Below are positions 11,986 to 18,980 of a stretch of DNA of 64,000 nt, one piece after another. Within the stretch, counting starts at the first letter, position 1; the number at the start of each line of letters is the position of its first letter. Below the pieces are notes generated by a model. The model was given only the letters and a program-made list of their open reading frames with translations. It was not told the DNA's origin and made no database searches. The translations under genes were made by a program, and so were the position numbers. The stretch is from JABFRZ01 sp964631945. GTDB lineage: Bacteria > Planctomycetota > UBA1135 > GCA-002686595. The stretch lies in the NCBI GenBank assembly GCA_964631945.1, contig CAZWAY010000019.1, positions 19,657 to 83,656 of the forward strand, read 5' to 3'.

Positions 11986-12730
11986 CGGTGCTTCCGCTTG
12001 CTGCGCCCTCTCGACGGGAGTCTCCTCGGACCTCGGTGCGTGTGCAAGCCGCCTCGGTGCAGGTGGGGGATGATGGGGCGAGGGGAGTGGTTTTCACCAA
12101 AAGCAGCTTTTCACTCTTTGTGAAGCCGAAAGGTGAAGTGAAACTCTGCCCCCGCCCCCCAGGCGCGCGATCGAGCCTTGTCCTTCGACCGGCGGGTCGG
12201 GGGCGCTTCGCCGCCCGGCGGCCGCAGTGCGCTCCTCCAAGTTGCTAAGGTTCTCGCCTACCTGGACCGCCGTCCCGGAGTCCTCCGCGACATCCAAGAC
12301 GTTCATGCCCTGCTTCAGCAGGCAAGGAGTGCGTGCCCGCCGGCCGGATCGCCTCCGAAGCGTTGGACCGGCTGAACTCTGAAGAGGTTGCGTTCCCGGA
12401 AGTTGGCGCGTACATCCTCGGCCGCGACGTTGGCAGGACATTCCAGAGCCAGGACCTGGTTCCGATGACTGCCCTGCTCGACTCGGTCGGAGAGGCAAGC
12501 GATCGAACGGTCGGCGACGTGCTCCACTCGTCGGGCGGTGCTCCCATCAGGCGGGAGGGTGTCGTCGATCGACTGCGCGCCTTCCGGCTTGGGATCCAAG
12601 AGGGGCGTTGATTCCCTCTGCCCGCGCGCAGACCAGCGATGCTCAGGGCGACCACGACGGTCGTTGAGAGCAAGTCCCGCAGGGGATCGGCGAAGCATCC
12701 GCCCATGAGTGCCACTTGGACCGATGGTGC
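11986..12730. other. non-coding stretch between HNH gene and ssrA, with a decayed gene
   Basis: About 745 bases with no intact gene. The only protein-like content is the frameshifted nucleotidyltransferase remnant at 12229-12611. Base composition is more mixed than the surrounding genome, with AT-containing patches near 12085-12140. Other open frames here have no recognisable features and are probably chance. Confidence 0.6.
12229..12611 (+). pseudogene. remnant of an AbiEii-like nucleotidyltransferase, frameshifted and N-terminally truncated
   Basis: The first frame reads VAKVLAYLDRRPGVLRDIQDVHALLQQA and ends at the TGA near 12375. A second frame continues from about 12318 as IASEALDRLNSEEVAFPEVGAYILGRDVGR to the stop at 12609-12611. 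Together they mimic the C-terminal part of AbiEii / predicted nucleotidyltransferases, where a KLxAxxDR...KDxxDxxxLL segment is followed by a GAxLLGRDI motif. The catalytic GSxD region that should precede it is missing. So the gene is at least truncated and frameshifted. Family assignment is from motif memory only. Confidence 0.5.
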
Positions 12731-13081
12731 TGGTGGAGGCGGCGGGAATCGAACCCGCGTCCCGGAATCACTCCAGCCTGGGCGTCTACGCGCGTGTTCC
12801 GCGGTTTGTGTCTCGCTCGCGCCGGCGCCCACGGACGGGCTTCGGGCGGGCCAGCCTCCTTGGTTCTCGTCGGGCGCCAAGAGGCGCGGCGCGCCGACCA
12901 GTCCGCTGTTGGCGTTCTCCGCAGGCCGCGGACACTCCCGCGGAGAACGGCTGCCTAGAAACTAGGCGGCGAGAGAAAAGTTGTTGGCAGGTTAGTGCCG
13001 TTCCGAGAGGATTACAGGGACCTCGGACCCCCGGCGCGCAGCCCGGGTCGTTGCGAAACCGGTCGAAACCAGTGCGCCCCC
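12731..13081 (-). ncRNA. ssrA: transfer-messenger RNA (tmRNA)
   Basis: 351-base tmRNA that rescues stalled ribosomes with SmpB. The 5' end GGGGGCGCACTGGTTTCGAC and the 3' end GGTTCGATTCCCGCCGCC then TCCACCA are classic. The acceptor arms (13075-13081 with 12735-12741) pair over 7 bp with a G-U at the third pair, the alanine identity element read by AlaRS. CCA is encoded at 12731-12733. An internal reading frame (12962-12988) encodes a tag ending in LAA. One-piece tmRNA, not permuted. smpB lies just upstream on the same strand. Confidence 0.97.
12962..12988 (-). other. tmRNA proteolysis-tag reading frame
   Basis: Resume codon GCC at 12986-12988, then AAC AAC TTT TCT CTC GCC GCC and stop TAG. 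The encoded tag is ANNFSLAA, which with the tRNA-borne Ala gives AANNFSLAA. It ends in the LAA degron recognised by ClpXP in other bacteria. The tag is short compared with the E. coli AANDENYALAA. The sequence just before the resume codon (CACTAACCT) resembles the usual upstream determinant. Confidence 0.9.
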
Positions 13082-13179
13082 GTGGTTGCGCGAGGAGTCT
13101 AGCACAGGCGGGACGGGAGCGCAGGCCTGGAGGGGCAAGGGGGCGGCGGGCAGGGGTCGGCCACGCTCCCCCGCGCCCC

Positions 13180-13650
13180 TCAGCGCCGCCGCGAGACCTC
13201 GCGCTCGATCTCGCGCCGCGCGTCGTGGCGCTTCACGGCCTCGCGCTTGTCGTGCAGCTTCTTGCCCTTGACGAGGGCCATCTCGACCTTGACCAGGTGG
13301 CCCTTGAAGTACAGCGCCAGCGGCACGATCGTGATCCCGCGCTCGCGCACCTGCTTGTCCCAGGCGCGCAGCTGCTTCTTCTGCAGCAGCAGCTTGCGGT
13401 CGCGCGCGGTCTCGTGGTTGTGGATGTTGCCGTGGCTGTACTCGGGGATGGTGGTGCCGACGAGCCACAGCTCGCCGCGCCGGATCATGCCGAAGGATTC
13501 CGCGATCGAGCACTGGCCGGCGCGCAGGCTCTTGACCTCGGTGCCCCTGAGCGCGAGGCCGCACTCGAGCTTTTCCAGCACGTGGAACTCGTGCGTCGCC
13601 CGCCGGTTCTTGGCCAGGATGCGGATGGCGCCCTCTGCGTCGCGCGGCAT
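13180..13650 (-). CDS. smpB: SsrA-binding protein SmpB
   Basis: 156-residue RNA-binding partner of tmRNA. The ATG at 13650 gives MPRDAEGAIRILAKNRRATHEF, the expected start of the OB-fold; the open frame runs 35 codons further up without family similarity. Conserved features include GTEVKSLRAGQ, SHGNIHNHE (usual HxNxxNH-type segment), DRKLLLQKKQL, ITIVPLALYFKG and VKVEMALVKGKKLHDKREA. The basic tail ends in EVSRRR. It is encoded immediately upstream of ssrA on the same strand, so the two components of trans-translation are adjacent and may be co-expressed. Confidence 0.97.
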   Translation of the reverse strand: MPRDAEGAIRILAKNRRATHEFHVLEKLECGLALRGTEVKSLRAGQCSIAESFGMIRRGELWLVGTTIPEYSHGNIHNHETARDRKLLLQKKQLRAWDKQVRERGITIVPLALYFKGHLVKVEMALVKGKKLHDKREAVKRHDARREIEREVSRRR

Positions 13651-13778
13651 GGCTACGCTCCCCGCGTTCGCGAGGCGGCCCAGGGGCCGCGCGGTGCCGT
13701 GCGCCTGTCCATTCCCAGAGGGTAGCGCATGGCCCGCGGCGCACGTGGCCGCCAAGCGCGACTTCCGCCGGCCGCCGG

Positions 13779-13807
13779 TTGACCGCGCCGGAGCGCCTGC
13801 CTATCGT
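13779..13807 (+). promoter_or_regulatory. sigma-70-like promoter of tRNA-Leu
   Basis: TTGACC (13779-13784), a 17-base spacer, then TATCGT (13802-13807), 19 bases before the mature tRNA 5' end. This is the best consensus match in the window and sits exactly where a tRNA promoter should. Confidence 0.75.
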
Positions 13808-13826
13808 GTCGCCCCTCGTTCACCAA

Positions 13827-13915
13827 GCCTGGGTGGCGGAACTGGCAGACGCGCTAGGTTCAGGTCCTAGTTCCCTTTACCGGGAGTGGGGGTTCGACTC
13901 CCCCCTCAGGCACCA
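13827..13915 (+). tRNA. tRNA-Leu (anticodon CAG)
   Basis: 89 bases including encoded CCA. Acceptor GCCTGGG pairs with CTCAGGC (one G-U), the anticodon stem CTAGG/CCTAG encloses TTCAGGT with anticodon CAG, a long variable arm follows (class II tRNA), and the T-arm GGGGG-TTCGACT-CCCCC is perfect. Reads CUG, the dominant Leu codon in this GC-rich genome. Confidence 0.96.
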
Positions 13916-13934
13916 ACGAGCGGCTCGCGGCGCT

Positions 13935-14747
13935 CTAGCGCCCTTGCCCGCCCGGCGCGCGATACACGAGCACCGCCCGCTCGCCCATCTCCTCGGGCAG
14001 CTTGTACTCCCAGACCGTGTCGAGCTTGAAGCCCAGGCGCTCGGCCTCGCGCTCGCCGGCGCGCACCTCGCGCGACCAGGACGGGCCCTTCATCATCACC
14101 AGGTCGCGCAGCGAGTGGCGCACCTTGCGCAGCGTGCGCACGTTCTCGCGCACCGAGCTGACGGCGCGCACGATGACCACGTCGTAGTGGTTCTTGATCA
14201 GGTGGTCCTCGACGCGCTCGCCCACGGCGCGCACGTTGGGGAGCTTGAGCGCGGCGATGCTCTCGGCCAGGAAGGCGGCCTTCTTCTGGGTGGAATCGCA
14301 CACCACCACGCGCGCGTTCGGCTCGGCCATGGCGATCGGCACGCCCGGGTAGCCCGCGCCGCTGCCGAAGTCGAGCAGGGAGCGCCCGACCAGCGGCAGG
14401 TAGCGCGCCGCGCGCCAGCAGTCGAGGTAGTGCTTGGCGGCGATCTCGCGCGGCGCGACGATCTTGGTCAGGTTCATGCGCCGGTTGGCCTCCTGCACCA
14501 GGAGCGCGTGCGCGGCGCAGCGGTCGAGGTAGCCGGCGGGCACCTCCTCGCCCTGGAAGGCCCACTCGAGCGCGACGCGCAGCTCGGACAGGCTCGGCAG
14601 CGGGAGCTCGGCGAACTCGGGCACCTCCTCGGCGTCGTCCGCGGCCACTTCCTCGGCAGGCGCGTCCTCGGCCGCGAGCTCCTCGGCTTCGTCTCCGTCC
14701 TCGGACTCGGGCTCCCCTGCGGGTGCGGGACCTGTCTCGGGCAGCAT
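13935..14747 (-). CDS. rsmG: 16S rRNA (guanine-N7) methyltransferase RsmG
   Basis: Methylates G527 of 16S rRNA using SAM. The Rossmann motif LLDFGSGAGYPGVPIAMAEP and the following VVVCDSTQKKAAFL are diagnostic. NRRMNLTKI and HYLDCWRAARYL match the family N-terminus. The 270 residues exceed the usual 200-240 because of about 45 acidic N-terminal residues (rich in E, D and A) that are not part of the fold. It lies between tRNA-Leu and tRNA-Trp. The ATG at 14747 was used; a start within the acidic segment is possible. Confidence 0.95.
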   Translation of the reverse strand: MLPETGPAPAGEPESEDGDEAEELAAEDAPAEEVAADDAEEVPEFAELPLPSLSELRVALEWAFQGEEVPAGYLDRCAAHALLVQEANRRMNLTKIVAPREIAAKHYLDCWRAARYLPLVGRSLLDFGSGAGYPGVPIAMAEPNARVVVCDSTQKKAAFLAESIAALKLPNVRAVGERVEDHLIKNHYDVVIVRAVSSVRENVRTLRKVRHSLRDLVMMKGPSWSREVRAGEREAERLGFKLDTVWEYKLPEEMGERAVLVYRAPGGQGR

Positions 14748-14777
14748 CGTTGGGTCGAAGAGCAGGGAGGGGGTGAA

Positions 14778-14854
14778 TGGCAGGGCAGCAGGGATTCGAA
14801 CCCGGAACCTGCTGATTTGGAATCAGCCGCTCTACCGATTGGAGCTACTGCCCT
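14778..14854 (-). tRNA. tRNA-Trp (anticodon CCA)
   Basis: 77 bases with encoded CCA. Acceptor AGGGCAG/CTGCCCT is perfect with discriminator G. D-arm GCTC/GAGC, anticodon stem GCTGA/TCAGC with loop TTCCAAA and anticodon CCA. The T-stem CCGGG/CCCTG has one C-U mismatch at the second pair. Otherwise a normal tRNA-Trp. Confidence 0.94.
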
Positions 14855-14881
14855 GTACGGAACGAGCCTCGTTCCGCGAGG

Positions 14882-14910
14882 AGAGTAGCGGCACCACGCG
14901 GCCCCCACAA
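14882..14910 (-). promoter_or_regulatory. promoter-like sequence for tRNA-Trp
   Basis: Minus-strand TTGTGG (14905-14910) and TACTCT (14882-14887) with a 17-base spacer, 28 bases upstream of the tRNA. The leader between them and the tRNA holds a short inverted repeat GGAACGAG/CTCGTTCC (14859-14875). Confidence 0.55.
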
Positions 14911-14987
14911 GCGCGCGCGCCGGCGCGCTTCCGCGGCGGGCATCTGGACGGGCTCGCCGCAGCGGATACAGTCAGGGGCCCCTGCCC

Positions 14988-16409
14988 GTGACCGTGTCCG
15001 ACGCACCGTTCTCCGCCGCCTCCGATCGTCCGAGCGGTGCTCCACACATCGTCCCCGCCACCGGCATCCGCCTGCGCGACGTGGACCAGGACGCGCTGCG
15101 CGTGCTCTCGCGCCTGCAGCGCAACGGCTACGAGGCCTACCTGGTGGGCGGCTGCGTGCGCGACCTCCTGCTGGGCCGCAAGCCCAAGGACTTCGACGTC
15201 GCCACGGCCGCGCACCCGCGCCAGATCAAGCGCCTGTTCCGCAACGGACGCATCATCGGGCGGCGCTTCCGGCTGGTGCACGTGGTCTACGGCGCGCACG
15301 TGGTCGAGACCGCGACCTTCCGCGCCGATCCGATCCAGGAGCACGAGAACGACGAGGAGCCGGGCGACCTCCTGATCACCGAGGACAACGAGTACGGCAC
15401 CGCGGCCGAGGACGCGCGCCGGCGCGACTTCAGGGTCAACGCGCTGTTCTACGATCCGAACAAGGGCGTGATCCTGGACTACGTCGACGGCCTGCCCGAC
15501 ATCGAGGCCGGGGTCCTGTGCACGATCGGCGATCCGCCCGTGCGCTTCGCCGAGGACCCGGTGCGCATCCTGCGCGCGATCAAGTTCGCCACGCGCCTGG
15601 GCTTCCGCATCGAGGAGCGCACCTGGGAGGCGATGGGCGAGCACGCGCACGCGCTCTCGCGCTCGGCCCCGCCGCGCGTGGCCGAGGAGATCCTGCGCCT
15701 CTTGCGCTCGGGCACGGCGCTGGGCGCCTTCCGCATGCTGCGCGCCTGTGGCGCGCTGGCCACGCTGTTCCCCGAGATCGACCGCTACCTCGGCCGGCGC
15801 GACGATCCCGATCCGGCCGCCCACGACCGCGCCGACCTCTACTGGCGCCTGCTCGAGGCGCTCGACGCCGACATCCACGCCGGGGCCGAGCCCTCGCCCG
15901 CGGTGCTGCTGGCGGTCTTGTACCTGCGCGTGGTCGAGCAGCGCACCGAGGAGCGCGGCGAGGCCCCGCTGGCCTGGGGCCGGCTCGCGTCCGAGCTGAT
16001 CGAGCCGCTCGCCACCAGCGCGCGCCTGCCGCGCCGCGCGGTCGAGGGCGCCAAGCGCATCATCACGATGCAGCACCGCTTCACGCAGCCGGCCTCGAAG
16101 AGCGGCGGGCGGCGCATGATGTTCGTGCACAGCGAGGAGTTCCCCGACGCGCTGCACCTCTTCCGCCTGCGCTCGGCCGCCTGGGGCCAGGGCTGGGACG
16201 TGTACGAGGGCTGGCTCGAGCGCTACAAGCACGCGCGCGAGAACCCGCAGGAGATCGGGGTCGCCAGCGAACCGCGCAAGCGCCGCCGCCGCGGCGGCCG
16301 CCGCCGGCGCCGCGGCGGACGCGAGGACGAACCCGGTTCCTCCGAGCGCGCCCCCGCCGACGACTACGCTCCCGGCCCCGAATCCGCCGGCGACGAGCCC
16401 TCCGACTAG
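14988..16409 (+). CDS. pcnB: poly(A) polymerase / class II nucleotidyltransferase (PcnB type)
   Basis: 473-residue nucleotidyltransferase adding A residues to RNA 3' ends. The catalytic site is clear: LVGGCVRDLLLGRKPKDFDV (GG followed by DxD), then RRRDFRVNALFYD and the ERhxxE-like RFAEDPVRILRAIKFATRLGF. HVVYGAHVVETATFR separates PcnB-type enzymes from CCA-adding ones. The C-terminus is strongly basic (RKRRRRGGRRRRRGG near 427-441), typical of PcnB RNA-binding tails, then acidic. All tRNAs in the window encode CCA, consistent with a poly(A) rather than essential CCA role. GTG start at 14988; a second GTG follows two codons later. Confidence 0.9.
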   Translation: MTVSDAPFSAASDRPSGAPHIVPATGIRLRDVDQDALRVLSRLQRNGYEAYLVGGCVRDLLLGRKPKDFDVATAAHPRQIKRLFRNGRIIGRRFRLVHVVYGAHVVETATFRADPIQEHENDEEPGDLLITEDNEYGTAAEDARRRDFRVNALFYDPNKGVILDYVDGLPDIEAGVLCTIGDPPVRFAEDPVRILRAIKFATRLGFRIEERTWEAMGEHAHALSRSAPPRVAEEILRLLRSGTALGAFRMLRACGALATLFPEIDRYLGRRDDPDPAAHDRADLYWRLLEALDADIHAGAEPSPAVLLAVLYLRVVEQRTEERGEAPLAWGRLASELIEPLATSARLPRRAVEGAKRIITMQHRFTQPASKSGGRRMMFVHSEEFPDALHLFRLRSAAWGQGWDVYEGWLERYKHARENPQEIGVASEPRKRRRRGGRRRRRGGREDEPGSSERAPADDYAPGPESAGDEPSD

Positions 16410-16425
16410 CGCCGCTCCGCTCCCC

Positions 16426-17715
16426 TTAGCGCACCCCCACCGAACGCGCCGCCAGCTCCGCGCACGCGAAGGCCGCCTGGAAGTTGAGCCCGCCGATCGG
16501 CCCCTGCACGTCGATCACCTCGCCGAAGCACCACAGCCCCGCCAGGCCGTTCACGCGCAGGCTGCGCGGATCCAGCGCCTCGAGCGCCAGCCCGCCCGCG
16601 GTCACCTCGGCCTGCTCGAAGCCACGCGTCGCGTCGACGGGCACCTCCAACCCGCGCAGCGCCTCCACCAGCCCGTGCCGGCCGGCGCGCGACACCGCGT
16701 TCACGCGCACCTCCGGCGCGAGACCGGCCTGCGCCAGCGCGCGCTCCACGACCCGCCGCGGCAGGCCGAACGCGCTCGCCAGCGTGCCCGCCAGGAGCGG
16801 CGCGCCCGGCAGACCCGCCCATTCGAGCAGCCGCGCGCGCAGGGCCTCGCGCTCGAGCGCCGGCAAGAGGTCCAGCACGAGCGTGTGCGCGCGCGCCGGT
16901 CGGCCCGCGCGGCGCGCCTCCTCTTCCTCGCGCGCCACCGGCTCGGACAGGTCCATCGCGCCCGGGCCCGACAGCCCGTGGTGCGTGAACACCACCGGGC
17001 GCGCGCGCCGGCCGAGCTCCTGGCCAGCGGGTGAGCGCAGGCGCAGCTCCACCTCCTGCAGGCTGACGCCGGCGAGCTCGCGCACCCAGGCCGCCGGGCT
17101 CACCAGCGGCACCAGCGCGGGCACCGGCGCGACCAGCGCGAGGCCGAGCGCCGCCAGCCAGGCGTAGCCGTCGCCGGTCGTGCCGGTGCGCGCGTAGCTC
17201 TGCCCGCCGGGACACACGAAGACGCGCTCGGCCAGCAGCTCGGCGCCGCTCGCGAGCCGCACGCGCCAGTGCTCGCCGTCGCGCCGCAACGCGCTGACGC
17301 CCGAGTCGAGCGCGATGCGCGCGCCCGCCGCGCGCGCCCAGCCCTCCAGCGCGTCGCGCACGTCGCGCGCGCGCTGGCTGGCGGGGAAGACCTTCTCGAG
17401 CGGGGCCTCGACCGTCGGCACGCCGAGCTGCTCGAAGCGCGCGCGCACCGCGCGCGGCGGCAGGGCCCGCAGCGCGGCGTCGAGGAAGCGCGCGCCGCGC
17501 GGGCCGAACAGGCGCGCGGCCTCGATCGGAGCGAGGGTGGTCGTCAGGTTGCAGCGCGTGCCGCCGCTGGCCAGGACCTTGGTCCCGGTGCGCGCGGTCT
17601 TCTCGAGCACCAGCGCCGGCCGGCCGAGCTCGCCCGCGCGCGCCGCGGCCCACAGCCCGGCCGCGCCGGCCCCGATCACGATCAGCTCGTGCCGCTCGCG
17701 CGCCGCCTCAGCCAC
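16426..17715 (-). CDS. HI0933/BaiN-family FAD-dependent oxidoreductase
   Basis: 429-residue flavoprotein of the HI0933-like group. The N-terminal dinucleotide fold reads LIVIGAGAAGLWAAARA, followed by GTKVLASGGTRCNLT, the hallmark of this family. Near the C-terminus, LAGLWCFGEVIDVQGPIGG and FNFQAAFACAELAAR (as NFQAAFA) match the second FAD-binding segment. Family members reduce diverse substrates or are uncharacterised. The GTG start overlaps the end of dus by 8 bases, so it is co-translated. Often mis-annotated as BaiN, a bile-acid reductase; that reaction is not implied here. Confidence 0.88.
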   Translation of the reverse strand: MAEAARERHELIVIGAGAAGLWAAARAGELGRPALVLEKTARTGTKVLASGGTRCNLTTTLAPIEAARLFGPRGARFLDAALRALPPRAVRARFEQLGVPTVEAPLEKVFPASQRARDVRDALEGWARAAGARIALDSGVSALRRDGEHWRVRLASGAELLAERVFVCPGGQSYARTGTTGDGYAWLAALGLALVAPVPALVPLVSPAAWVRELAGVSLQEVELRLRSPAGQELGRRARPVVFTHHGLSGPGAMDLSEPVAREEEEARRAGRPARAHTLVLDLLPALEREALRARLLEWAGLPGAPLLAGTLASAFGLPRRVVERALAQAGLAPEVRVNAVSRAGRHGLVEALRGLEVPVDATRGFEQAEVTAGGLALEALDPRSLRVNGLAGLWCFGEVIDVQGPIGGLNFQAAFACAELAARSVGVR

Positions 17716-18970
17716 CGTCGAGCGCGCGCTCCCAGGCCGCGATCTCCGCGGGCGTGCGCGGGCTCCTGGGCGGCGTGTCGTCGTCGCGCTCGGCCAGGTA
17801 GCCCTCGGGCAGCGCCACGACCTGGCACTGGCTGCCCTTGCCGCGCCGCACGCGCAGCGCGGCCAGCGGGAAGGCGAGCTCCGGATCGAAGCGCACGAGC
17901 ACCGCCAGCATCTCCTCCAGGCTGCCCACGCGCACCAGCTCGCCGCGCGCGCGCGCCGAGCCGGGGAACCCCTGCGTGTACCAGCCGCACCACTTGCGCA
18001 TCTGGCGCATGCCGTGCTCGGGCCCGAAGAACTCCATCAGGCGCCGGGCGTGGTCGCTCATGATCGCCACGATGCGGCCGAAGTTCGGCGGCGCGGGCGG
18101 CTCGCGCCCGTCGAACACCGCCGCCAGCTCGGCGAACAGCCACGGGCGCCCCAGGCAGCCGCGTCCGACGATCACGCCCGCGCAGCCCGTGCGGCGCATC
18201 AGCGTCAGCGCGTCCCAGCACTCCCACACGTCGCCGTTGCCGAGCACCGGGATCGAGACGTGCCGCACCAGCTCCGCCACCGCGTCCCAGTCGGCGTTGC
18301 CCGAGTACAGCTGCGCGGCCGTGCGCGCGTGCAGCCCGATCGCGGCCGCGCCCTCGGCCTCGGCCACCCGGCCGGAGTCGAGGAAGGTCAGCTTCTCGTC
18401 GTCGAGGCCCTTGCGCACCTTGATCGTGACCGGCACGGGCGCGCGTCCGGCGCCGCCGGCCCCGGCCACGGCCGCGCGCACCAGGCGCGCCAGGAGGCGC
18501 GGCTTCCAGGTCACGGCCGAGCCGCCGCCGGTGCGCGTGACCTTCGGCACGGGGCAGCCGAAGTTCATGTCGATGTGCTCGACGCCCTCGCCCACCAGCG
18601 CGCGCGCCATCTCGCCCACGTCGACCGGATCGGTGCCGTAGATCTGCACCGAGCGCGGATGCTCGTCCGGCCGCGAGCTCGCCAGGAGGCGCGTGAGGCG
18701 GTTTTCGAGCAGGTAGCCGCGCGCCGTGATCATCTCCGAGACGTACAACCCGGCCCCGAACTCGCGCGCCAGGCTGCGGAAGGGGTAGTTCGTGACGCCG
18801 GCCATCGGCGCCAGCACCACCGGCGGCCAGACCGAGAGCGGCCCGAGCACGAGCGGCGCGAACTCGCCCGGTCGCGCGCAGGGCGTCGCGCGGTGCGCCT
18901 CGCTGGCGAAGCGCTCGGCCGGCGGCGGGCTGGCGCTCTGCGCCGCAGGGCTGGACGCGCTGGCCGTCAT
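17708..18970 (-). CDS. dus: tRNA-dihydrouridine synthase
   Basis: FMN enzyme that reduces uridine in the tRNA D-loop. The TIM-barrel opening VVLAPMAGVTNYPFR, SVQIYGTDP, the catalytic-Cys segment HIDMNFGCPVPKVTRTGGG and GNGDVW, then GVIVGRGCLGRPWLF are all canonical DusB-like motifs. 420 residues include about 40 extra N-terminal residues rich in Ala and Pro, and a C-terminal tail. Second gene of a minus-strand operon: 10 bases after the amidohydrolase-like gene and overlapping the flavoprotein gene. Which U positions it modifies is not visible. Confidence 0.93.
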   Translation of the reverse strand: MTASASSPAAQSASPPPAERFASEAHRATPCARPGEFAPLVLGPLSVWPPVVLAPMAGVTNYPFRSLAREFGAGLYVSEMITARGYLLENRLTRLLASSRPDEHPRSVQIYGTDPVDVGEMARALVGEGVEHIDMNFGCPVPKVTRTGGGSAVTWKPRLLARLVRAAVAGAGGAGRAPVPVTIKVRKGLDDEKLTFLDSGRVAEAEGAAAIGLHARTAAQLYSGNADWDAVAELVRHVSIPVLGNGDVWECWDALTLMRRTGCAGVIVGRGCLGRPWLFAELAAVFDGREPPAPPNFGRIVAIMSDHARRLMEFFGPEHGMRQMRKWCGWYTQGFPGSARARGELVRVGSLEEMLAVLVRFDPELAFPLAALRVRRGKGSQCQVVALPEGYLAERDDDTPPRSPRTPAEIAAWERALDGG

Positions 18971-18980
18971 CCTCGAGAGG

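Noticed and set aside
12094..12498. Minus-strand open frame of 134 codons between HNH and ssrA
   Set aside because: Antisense to the nucleotidyltransferase remnant and composition is random; no family features.
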